Origin: Xanthomonas boreopolis
Lineage (GTDB): Bacteria > Pseudomonadota > Gammaproteobacteria > Xanthomonadales > Xanthomonadaceae
NCBI GenBank assembly: GCA_014654535.1
Contig: BNBA01000005.1
Coordinates: forward strand, 1-64,000
Reading direction: 5' to 3'
DNA length: 64,000 nt
The position numbers and the translations under genes are program-made. Shown here piece after piece: positions 26,391-35,396 of the stretch (its first letter is position 1; the number at the start of each line of letters is the position of its first letter). The notes under the pieces were generated by a model, which saw only the letters and a list, made by a program, of their open reading frames with translations, did no database searches and was not told where the DNA came from.

Positions 26391-26993
26391 TCAGCCGGCG
26401 CTCGCCAACCGCCACGCCACCCACAGCATCACCCCCGCGACCAGCACGTCCAGGACCCGCCAGACCCGCGGACGCGCCAGCCATGGCGCCAACCGTGCCG
26501 CGCCCGTCGACAGGCCGAAGAACCACAGCGTCGAAGTGGTGCTGGCGCCCAGGGCGAAGGCGGCCGGCGCGTCCTCGCGCGCGCCGATCGAGCCGACCAG
26601 CAGCAGCGTATCGAGGTACACATGCGGATTGAGCAGCGACACCCCGGCCGCGGCCAGCAAGGCCTGGCGGAGGCTGCGGCGCGGCGCGCCTGCCAGGGTG
26701 CCGAGCGCCTGCGGCCGCCAGGCGCGCCACAGCGCCTGCGCCGCATACAACACCAGGAAAGCCACCCCGCCCCAGCGCAACAGCGCCAGCAGCCACGGCC
26801 TCGACCCGATCAGCGCCGACAGGCCGAACACGCCCGCGCCCACCAGCACGATGTCGCAGGCGGTGCAGAACGCCGCGACCGCCAGGTGATGCTCGCGACG
26901 CAGGCCCTGCGCCAGCACGTATACGTTCTGCGCACCCAGCGCGACGATCAGACTGGCCATGGTCAGCAATCCGGTCAGGTAGCTGGCGCTCAT
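26391..26993 (-). CDS. LysE/ArgO family amino acid exporter
   Basis: A 200-aa inner-membrane protein with about six helices. The family signature is clear: MASLIVALGAQNVYVLAQGLRR near residues 13-34 (the GAQN motif) and LLNPHVYLDTLLLVGS near 120-135 (the NPHVYLD motif), both close to E. coli ArgO. Export of arginine or other basic amino acids is therefore likely. It is divergent from a LysR gene of the ArgP type across 228 nt, the same layout as the known argP-argO/lysG-lysE pairs. Confidence 0.9.
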   Translation of the reverse strand: MSASYLTGLLTMASLIVALGAQNVYVLAQGLRREHHLAVAAFCTACDIVLVGAGVFGLSALIGSRPWLLALLRWGGVAFLVLYAAQALWRAWRPQALGTLAGAPRRSLRQALLAAAGVSLLNPHVYLDTLLLVGSIGAREDAPAAFALGASTTSTLWFFGLSTGAARLAPWLARPRVWRVLDVLVAGVMLWVAWRLASAG

Positions 26994-27221
26994 CGCGCGT
27001 TCCCATGGATGCGGTCGGCGGAATAAAGGGACTTCGGCATCGGCGGCTCCGGCAGAGGGGCACCGGCGCCTGCGTGCCGGGCTCCCGTGGGGGGGAAAGA
27101 TTCGATTCGCGCGCCTGGACGTGCGTCGCTTCCGTGAGGGACTCACGAGTTGGAAGGGCACTCTGTCCGCCAACGCGCCATAAGGGAAACGAATTATGCA
27201 AATGCGTCATTAGCGCCCCTG

Positions 27222-28109
27222 ATGATCGACTACAAGCTCCTGGCCGCCTTGGCCGCCGTGGTGGAAGAAGCCGGCTTCGAGCGCGCGGCACGCCGGCTGC
27301 GGCTGTCCCAGTCGGCCGTGTCCCAGCGCATCAAGCTGCTGGAAGCGCGGCTCGGGCAGGCCGTGCTGGTGCGTGCGTCCCCGCCCCGCCCGACCCCGCT
27401 CGGGCTGCGCCTGCTGCACCACGTGCAGCAGGTACGCCTGCTGGAGACCGACCTGCAGGCCGCCGTGCCGGGACTGGGCGAAGACGAAGGACCGCAACGG
27501 CTGCGGGTGGCGCTCAACGCCGACAGCCTGGCGACCTGGTGGATGCCGGCGGTGGCGCCACGGCTGATCGCCGACGCCTTGCTGCTGGACATGGTGGTCG
27601 AGGACCAGGACGTGGGCCTGCGCCGCATGCGCGCCGGCGAAGTGGCCGCCTGCCTGTGCGCCAGCCCGGGACCCGTCGCGGGGGCGCGCATGCTCGCGCT
27701 GGGCGCGATGCGCTATCTCGCCGTGGCGGCCCCGGCGTTCTGCGAGCGCCACTTCGGGGCGGGTACCGGCGCCGGCGCGTTCGCGCGCGCACCGGCGATC
27801 GTGTTCGGCCCGGACGACCGCCTGCAGCATCGCTATCTCGCCGGGCTTGGCCTGGAGGGCGCCTTCCCGCACCACTTCTGCCCCTCGGCCGAGGGTTTCC
27901 TGCAAACGGTCGTGGCCGGCGTCGGCTGGGGCCTGCTGCCGGAACTGCAATGCCGCGACGCGCTCGAGCGCGGCATGCTGCGCGAGCTCTCGCCGGGGCG
28001 TCCCATCGACGTGCCGCTGTACTGGCACTACTGGCGCAGCGGCGGCGCCGCGCTGCAGGCGCTCACCGACCACCTCGCCGCCAGCGCCGGACGCTGGCTG
28101 TTGCGATGA
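27222..28109 (+). CDS. LysR family regulator of the ArgP/LysG (IciA) type
   Basis: A 295-aa regulator. The N-terminus MIDYKLLAALAAVVEEAGFERAARRL matches the ArgP/LysG group (Asp-Tyr start), followed by the recognition helix QSAVSQRIKLLEARLGQ and a co-inducer-binding domain with the SLATWWMPAV segment typical of the group. It lies divergent from the ArgO-like exporter and presumably activates it with arginine, lysine or a similar effector. It ends 10 nt from the convergent beta-lactamase gene. An upstream ATG would add 24 residues and is less likely. Confidence 0.9.
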   Translation: MIDYKLLAALAAVVEEAGFERAARRLRLSQSAVSQRIKLLEARLGQAVLVRASPPRPTPLGLRLLHHVQQVRLLETDLQAAVPGLGEDEGPQRLRVALNADSLATWWMPAVAPRLIADALLLDMVVEDQDVGLRRMRAGEVAACLCASPGPVAGARMLALGAMRYLAVAAPAFCERHFGAGTGAGAFARAPAIVFGPDDRLQHRYLAGLGLEGAFPHHFCPSAEGFLQTVVAGVGWGLLPELQCRDALERGMLRELSPGRPIDVPLYWHYWRSGGAALQALTDHLAASAGRWLLR

Positions 28110-28119
28110 AACGGACGGC

Positions 28120-29019
28120 CTACCTCGCCCCTTGCAGGTCGAGCACGACCGCCTGCGCGACCGCGCGCAAGGCGGCGTCCTGGCCGGCGGCATCCACCTT
28201 GGCGCCGTTGAGATAGGCCGCCAGCAGCAGCGGCGGACGGCCGGGCGGCCAGAGGATGGCGATGTCGTTGACGGTGTCCTCGCCGTTGCTGCCGGTCTTG
28301 TCGCCGATCTTCCAGTCGGGCGGCAGGCCCGCACGCAGGCGCGCGTTGCCGGTGCGGTTGTCGATCAGCCAGTCGGTGAGCCGGCGCCGCGACGCCGGGC
28401 GCAGCACGTCGCCGAGCAGGATCCGCTGCAGGGTGCCGGCCATCGCCGCCGGGGTGGTGGTGTCGCGCGGATCGCCGGGCGCGAACTCGTTGAGCATCGG
28501 CTCGAGCCGGTCGGTGCGGGTGGTCGCATCGCCGATGCCGCGTAGGAAGGCGGTCAGGCCGGCCGGGCCCCCGACCAGCGGATACAGCAGGTTGGCGGCG
28601 GCGTTGTCGCTCCAGATCAGCGTGACCTGGCACATCTCGGCCACGCTCAGGCCGTCCGGGCCGACATGCTTCCCGGTGGCCGGCGAGTGGCCGACCAGGT
28701 CCGACGCCTGGATCGGCAGGCGCCGGTCCAGGTCGACCTTGCCGGCGTCGACCTGCTTCAGCACGGCGGCAGCCAATAGAAATTTGAAGGTGCTGCACAT
28801 CGGGAAGCGCTCGTCCTGCCGATGCCCGACGCGCCGGCCGCCGGCGGTGTCCAGCAGCATCACGCCAAGCCGCCCGCCGCTGTCGCGCTCGATCGCGGCC
28901 CAGCGCCCCGCCAGGTCCCCGGCGGCATTCATTACGCCTCTTTTCGCCCATGCCCCGCCGCTCGCCAGCGACGCCAGCGCCAAGCCGGACACCTGCAGGA
29001 AACGCCTTCTCGCGATCAT
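28120..29019 (-). CDS. class A (L2-like) beta-lactamase
   Basis: A 299-aa serine beta-lactamase exported to the periplasm; the leader has a twin-arginine-type motif (RRRFLQ, residues 4-9) and ends near AWA. All class A motifs are present: the STFK box with Ser76 and Lys79 (Ambler 70 and 73), SDN at 137-139 (130-132), the omega-loop Glu173 in EPMLNE (166), and KTG at 241-243 (234-236). Cys75 precedes the nucleophile (PMCSTFK), as in Stenotrophomonas L2 and Xanthomonas enzymes. The divergent LysR gene 97 nt away resembles AmpR, so induction by cell-wall fragments is likely. Confidence 0.93.
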   Translation of the reverse strand: MIARRRFLQVSGLALASLASGGAWAKRGVMNAAGDLAGRWAAIERDSGGRLGVMLLDTAGGRRVGHRQDERFPMCSTFKFLLAAAVLKQVDAGKVDLDRRLPIQASDLVGHSPATGKHVGPDGLSVAEMCQVTLIWSDNAAANLLYPLVGGPAGLTAFLRGIGDATTRTDRLEPMLNEFAPGDPRDTTTPAAMAGTLQRILLGDVLRPASRRRLTDWLIDNRTGNARLRAGLPPDWKIGDKTGSNGEDTVNDIAILWPPGRPPLLLAAYLNGAKVDAAGQDAALRAVAQAVVLDLQGAR

Positions 29020-29116
29020 CGTCCACCTCCTGGGAAAGCTGGATTATTGGAACGTTGACCGGGAACCACCAGCGAGGTTATTCAATCCCAGCCATCGATC
29101 CATTTCATGCCTCGCG

Positions 29117-29986
29117 ATGATCCGCCCCCAGCTGCCGTTGAACGCCCTGCGCGCCTTCGAAGCCGCCGCGCGCCACCAGAACCTGACCCGTGCCGCCGAC
29201 GAGCTGTGCGTCGGCCAGGCCGCGCTCAGCCACCAGATCAAGGCGCTGGAGTCGCGCCTGGGCGTGGTGCTGTTCCATCGGCTCGCGCGCGGGGTGGCGC
29301 TCACCGACGAGGGCGCGGCGCTCTACCCGGTGCTCAACGAGGCGTTCGACCGCATCGCCGCCACGCTCGACCGCTTCGCCGGCGGCCACTATCGCGAGGC
29401 GCTGAGCATCGGCGTGGTGGGCACGTTCGCCACCGGCTGGCTGCTGCCGCGCCTGCCGGCGTTCGCCGCGGCGCACCCGACCATCGACCTGCGGCTGCAC
29501 ACCCACAACAACCGCATCGACCTGGCCGGCGAGGGCCTGGACCTGGCGATCCGCTTCGGCGACGGCGACTGGCAGGGCCAGGTCTGCACGCCGGTGCTGG
29601 AAGCGCCGTTCGCGCCGGTCTGCGCGCCGGCCCTGGCCCGCAGGCTCGCCGCGCCGGCCGACCTGGCCGGCATTCCGCTGCTGCGTTCGTATCGCGCCGA
29701 CGAATGGCCGCGCTGGTTCCAGGCGGCCGGGCTGCCGGCGATCGACGCGCGCGGACCGGTGTTCGATTCCTCGCTGGCGATCGCCGCCGCGGCCGCGGCC
29801 GGCGCCGGCGTCGCGCTGTTGCCGCTGCGGATGTTCGAGCAGGACCTCGACGCCGGCCGGCTGGTCTGCCCATTCGACCTGCACATCGACGCGGGCTGCT
29901 ATTGGCTCGCCCGGCTGCGCTCGCGCCCGGAAAGCGAGGCGGCGCGGCGTTTCCGGGAGTGGCTGCAGGACCAGGCCCGTCTTTAG
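29117..29986 (+). CDS. ampR: LysR family regulator, AmpR-like
   Basis: A 289-aa regulator starting MIRPQLPLNALRAFEAAARHQNLTRAADEL, matching AmpR at the N-terminus (LPLNALRAFEAAARH), with recognition helix QAALSHQIKALESRLG and an effector domain (about residues 90-289) that in AmpR binds UDP-MurNAc-pentapeptide or anhydro-muropeptides. It is divergently placed to a class A beta-lactamase across 97 nt, where an AmpR operator (T-N11-A type) would be expected. The second of two nearby ATG codons is used because its product matches the family start. Confidence 0.87.
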   Translation: MIRPQLPLNALRAFEAAARHQNLTRAADELCVGQAALSHQIKALESRLGVVLFHRLARGVALTDEGAALYPVLNEAFDRIAATLDRFAGGHYREALSIGVVGTFATGWLLPRLPAFAAAHPTIDLRLHTHNNRIDLAGEGLDLAIRFGDGDWQGQVCTPVLEAPFAPVCAPALARRLAAPADLAGIPLLRSYRADEWPRWFQAAGLPAIDARGPVFDSSLAIAAAAAAGAGVALLPLRMFEQDLDAGRLVCPFDLHIDAGCYWLARLRSRPESEAARRFREWLQDQARL

Positions 29987-29991
29987 GGATT

Positions 29992-30207
29992 TCAGCCGCG
30001 ATGGCCGCACGCGATCGAGAACAGGAACACCAGGACCTTGTCGCCTTCGCCGCGTTCCACCATCTGCTCGGCCGTCAGCCCCCCGAACGCGGCGACCGCC
30101 TCGTCCCGGTACCACTCGAGCGCGCAGCGGCGGCAACGCTGGATAAGGCTCGCGACCTCCAGGATGTCCGCGTCCGGTGCGGGCGCTCGCGTGGCCGTCG
30201 TCTTCAT
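29992..30207 (-). CDS. small protein coupled to a two-component system, possible MbcA/ParS-type domain
   Basis: A 71-aa protein whose ATG overlaps the stop of the sensor kinase gene (ATGA), so it is almost surely translated. It has a CRRC pair (about residues 25-28) and a C-terminal half, FGGLTAEQMVERGEGDKVLVFL, that is weakly like the toxin-binding domain of MbcA/ParS/Xre antitoxins (LGG-x-T-P...G..D.V...L). No toxin gene is next to it. It could equally be an accessory to the two-component system. The product is otherwise unrecognised. Confidence 0.6.
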   Translation of the reverse strand: MKTTATRAPAPDADILEVASLIQRCRRCALEWYRDEAVAAFGGLTAEQMVERGEGDKVLVFLFSIACGHRG

Positions 30208-31571
30208 GGCTGCAGGCCGCCCTGCCGCGCATCGAAGTGCACGCGGAAGACCGCGCCCTTGCGTCCCGCGGCCACCGCCACATCGATATGCCAGCCGTGC
30301 GCCAGCGCGATCTCCCTGCAGATCGCGAGGCCCAGCCCCGTGCCTTCGTGGCCCGCCCGCGGGCCGCGCCAGAACCGCTGGAACAACAGCGGCCGGTCGG
30401 CTTCGTCGATGCCGGGGCCTTCGTCGGCGACGCTGAAGCCGGTCGCGTCCAGCGCCAGCGTCACCACGCCGCCCTCCGGCGAGTGGTTCAGCGCGTTCTC
30501 CAGCAGGTTCTTCATCAGCACGAACATCGCCCCGGCATCGGCGACGATCGTTCCGGTGCCCGCCTCGTCGCCCTGGAGCACCAGCGCGACCGATCTGTTC
30601 GCAGCCATGCGCGCCAGGTAGTCGATGGCGTCCGCCGCCACGTTGTCCGGCCGGAACGAGGAGAAGCGATAGTTCTGCACCTCGCTCACTTCCGCCAGGT
30701 GCAGCAGCTGGTGGACGTGCCGCGCCATCAGGTCGGCCTCGCGCAGCAGCATCTTCCGGTCCGCCGCGTCGCCGAGCTCGAGCCCCGTCCGCAGCAGCGC
30801 CAATGGCGTCTTCAGCTCGTGCGCGGCGGCGGCGAGGAATTCCTGCTGCACCCGGTAGCCGGCCTCCAGGCGTTCCAGCGCGGCGTTGAAGGCCTGCACG
30901 AGCGGCCGGATCTCGCCGGGCAGGCCATCCACGCGCAGGCGCGCGGTCAGGTTGCGCGGCTCGATCCGGGATGCGGCGAGCGATGCTTCATGCAATGGCC
31001 GGAGCATGCGCCTGACCGTCAGGAACACCACCAGGCAGAAGACCGCCAGCGCGCAGGCCGCGCTGGCCAGCCCGGCCTGCAGGTAGAGCTGGCCCTCGTA
31101 CTCGTCGAGCGTGAGCACCAGGCGGTCGCTGCGCGCGACCTGCACCGTGTAGCGGCGCCCGTCGCGCACGACCGGGCGGGCGTCGGCCAGGATCGCCATG
31201 TCCCCCTCGGGAGCGGGCATCCTGAACTCCCTCACCGCGAACGGCATCGACTGCAACGCATCGAGCAGCGGGCCTTCGCCGCTCGATGCGACGGTGCGGC
31301 CACCGGCATCGACCACCCGGTACGCCGCGTCCTTCCGCATCGCGTCGTAGATGTCGCTCTTGCGGCGATCCAGGTGGACGGATGCGTTGCCGGCCGCGTC
31401 GATGCGCAGCCCCTGGTCGATCCGGTCGGCGGCCTTGGCCAGTTCGCGCGCCATCATCGACGCGACGGAAGGCCGCGCCGCCAGCATCGCGACCGCCACC
31501 ACGCCGGCCGCGGCGACCATGCCCGCCAGGGTCGCCAGCATCAGGCGGCCGGACAGGCTACGGGGCCACAT
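30204..31571 (-). CDS. sensor histidine kinase
   Basis: A 455-aa inner-membrane kinase. From the start MWPRSLSGRL there is a first membrane helix (about residues 10-32), a periplasmic sensor region (about 33-163), a second helix (about 164-186), a HAMP linker, the H-box HELKTPLALL with phospho-acceptor His251, an N-box NLLENALNHS, and G-boxes DEGPGI and GTGLGLAI. The start overlaps the response regulator end by 14 nt; an ATG 8 codons further upstream is also possible. It is followed by, and overlaps, the 71-aa gene. Confidence 0.9.
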   Translation of the reverse strand: MWPRSLSGRLMLATLAGMVAAAGVVAVAMLAARPSVASMMARELAKAADRIDQGLRIDAAGNASVHLDRRKSDIYDAMRKDAAYRVVDAGGRTVASSGEGPLLDALQSMPFAVREFRMPAPEGDMAILADARPVVRDGRRYTVQVARSDRLVLTLDEYEGQLYLQAGLASAACALAVFCLVVFLTVRRMLRPLHEASLAASRIEPRNLTARLRVDGLPGEIRPLVQAFNAALERLEAGYRVQQEFLAAAAHELKTPLALLRTGLELGDAADRKMLLREADLMARHVHQLLHLAEVSEVQNYRFSSFRPDNVAADAIDYLARMAANRSVALVLQGDEAGTGTIVADAGAMFVLMKNLLENALNHSPEGGVVTLALDATGFSVADEGPGIDEADRPLLFQRFWRGPRAGHEGTGLGLAICREIALAHGWHIDVAVAAGRKGAVFRVHFDARQGGLQP

Positions 31572-32244
31572 GCGTTCGATAAAGGGCAAAGCCATGGCCG
31601 CGGATGTTCCTGATCGAGAGCTCCGAGCCGATGGCGGCAAGCTTCCTGCGCAGGCGATGCAGGGCCACCTCGAGGGCGTTCGGGGTGACGCCTTCGCCGC
31701 GCCCCCAGGCCGCGGCCTCCAGCGTGGCGTGGCGGACGATGCCGCCCTCGGCGCGGACCAGGCAGATGATGATCTGCAGTTCCGATGCCGACAGGGTGAC
31801 GCTCTCCTCGCCGCAGCTCATGCATCCGGCCTCGGGCAGCACCCGCAGGTCGGCGTGGCACGGCTGCAGGTCGCGCAGCACCGGCGCGCGCCGCATCAGC
31901 GCGCGCACCCGCGCCACCAGTTCCTCCAGCGCGAACGGCTTGGGCAGGTAGTCGTCGGCGCCCGCCTCGAGCCCGTCGACGCGATCGCGCAGCGCGTCGC
32001 GCGAGGTCAACACCAGGCACGGCACGCGGCTGCCGGCGGCGCGCAGGCGCCTTACCAGCGCCAGCCCATCGCCGTCGGGCAAGCCGCGATCGACCACGAT
32101 CGCGGCGTAATCCCGCTCGGCGATGCCCGACCAGGCCGCCTGTACGCTGCCGTACACGTCGGCACCGATGCCTGCCGGTTCCAGCCCGCGGCCGATCAGT
32201 TCGGCCAGGCGCAGATGGTCCTCGACCAATGCGATCCTGTTCAC
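31558..32244 (-). CDS. OmpR-family response regulator
   Basis: A 228-aa two-domain regulator: receiver domain (residues 1-115) with acidic pocket E8-D9, phospho-acceptor Asp52 in VVDRGLPDG and Lys in YLPKPF (about 103), then a winged-helix DNA-binding domain (about 135-225, VALHRLRRKL and RGHGFALY). A CMSC pair at about residues 139-142 lies in the linker. It is the second gene of a mipA-like, regulator, kinase, small-protein operon and starts 58 nt after the mipA-like stop. Confidence 0.93.
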   Translation of the reverse strand: MNRIALVEDHLRLAELIGRGLEPAGIGADVYGSVQAAWSGIAERDYAAIVVDRGLPDGDGLALVRRLRAAGSRVPCLVLTSRDALRDRVDGLEAGADDYLPKPFALEELVARVRALMRRAPVLRDLQPCHADLRVLPEAGCMSCGEESVTLSASELQIIICLVRAEGGIVRHATLEAAAWGRGEGVTPNALEVALHRLRRKLAAIGSELSIRNIRGHGFALYRTHVAP

Positions 32245-32302
32245 TCAGCCTCCGTCTCCGGCAACGCCGGGCGACAGCATAGGGGAGCGTCCCGCTGCCG
32301 GC

Positions 32303-33100
32303 TCAGAAGCTCCGCACGAAGCCGAGCTGCAGGCTGCCCGTACCGTTGCTGCCACGCTCCAGGAACGGGCTGTCGCCGATCTCGCTGGGCAGGAAGCGGT
32401 AGCTCAGCGCACCGACCAGGCGCCAGTTTCCGCCGAGCGGCCGTACGATGCCGAGCCTGACCTGCGGCACCAGCGCCGCATCCGGGCGGTACGGCGCGAC
32501 GCCGCGCGCCTCCTCCTCGTCCAGGGTGCCGTAGTAGTAGCGCACCACGTCCTTGGACAACCAGCGCACGCCGACGCTCGGGATCAGCAAGGTCCTGCCC
32601 CATCGCCGCGGATAGCCGTAGTCGAGCCCGAGCTCGTAGCCGCCGCTGCGGTCGGTCACGTCCGCCAACGCCTGCAGCTTCAGCTCTCCTGCCGCCCCGC
32701 GCCAGGTCGCGGCCAGGCCGGCATCGACGCCGTCGTCGCGGTCTTCCAGCCGCGCCGGGTCCAGGCCGTTGCGCTCGAGCCCGCTGCGGCTGAGGTCGTC
32801 GATGTCGAAACCGTCGAAGTTGCCGGCGAGTATCGCGTCGAAGACGAAACCGTCCGATTTATGGACGTGCACGCCGCCGGACAGCCCCCGCCAGAACAGG
32901 CGCTCGCCTTCGTAGCTGACCCACGGGAACGGACGGATCCGCATCCCTTCGCCGACGTAGGGGCTGTCGTTGACCGAGACCCCCGCACCGAGCTGCCAGC
33001 GTTTCGGGGCACTGGTGGAAGCCACGTCCTCGACCACCGAGGACTGGGCGAGCGCAAGCGAAGGGAACAGCAGGAAGAACAACGCGGGCAACCTGGTCAT
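32303..33100 (-). CDS. MipA/OmpV family outer-membrane protein
   Basis: A 265-aa protein with a signal peptide ending ALA-Q (about residue 18) and a beta-barrel of the MipA/OmpV type: alternating aromatic strands, the early WQLGAGVSVNDSPYVGEGMRIRPFPWVSYEG region, and a terminal phenylalanine (LQLGFVRSF) for outer-membrane assembly. Family members are linked to peptidoglycan enzymes, antibiotic uptake or envelope stress. It is first in the operon with a two-component system, a common pairing, so it may be controlled by that system. Confidence 0.87.
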   Translation of the reverse strand: MTRLPALFFLLFPSLALAQSSVVEDVASTSAPKRWQLGAGVSVNDSPYVGEGMRIRPFPWVSYEGERLFWRGLSGGVHVHKSDGFVFDAILAGNFDGFDIDDLSRSGLERNGLDPARLEDRDDGVDAGLAATWRGAAGELKLQALADVTDRSGGYELGLDYGYPRRWGRTLLIPSVGVRWLSKDVVRYYYGTLDEEEARGVAPYRPDAALVPQVRLGIVRPLGGNWRLVGALSYRFLPSEIGDSPFLERGSNGTGSLQLGFVRSF

Positions 33101-33178
33101 GTACCGATCCGGCAGGGGGAATGCCGGCCAGTATCCGAGCGCCAGGCTTACGAGCCACTTACGGTGTCCCGCGCCGGA

Positions 33179-35125
<1,947 letters not shown>

Positions 35126-35284
35126 GTGGGGACGATCCGATATAACCGAAAGGAATGAGCAGATGAGCAGCACTCCTGCGACGCCATTCTAGCGTTAACG
35201 AATACTTGACACCGCCGGGGCGCATCGTCGCCCTGGCGATGGCACCGGCGCCGCCCGCGGGCGCGCTTTCAGCCGAAACCTGTT

Positions 35285-35313
35285 TTGACACAAAGATTAG
35301 CAATGCGTTAATC
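35285..35313 (+). promoter_or_regulatory. possible sigma-70 promoter of the first TonB receptor gene
   Basis: TTGACA (35285-35290), 17 nt, then TTAATC (35308-35313), in an AT-rich patch about 84 nt upstream of the receptor ATG. The -35 is perfect, the -10 weak. A second TTGACA at 35206 has no good partner. Confidence 0.35.
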
Positions 35314-35396
35314 CCAGACGCGCCTCGTAGTCGCCCCGGCGCCCGTCGGCCGGCCGGCCACTGCGACGTGTCTGTCCCCACCGGAGCCGTACCCTG

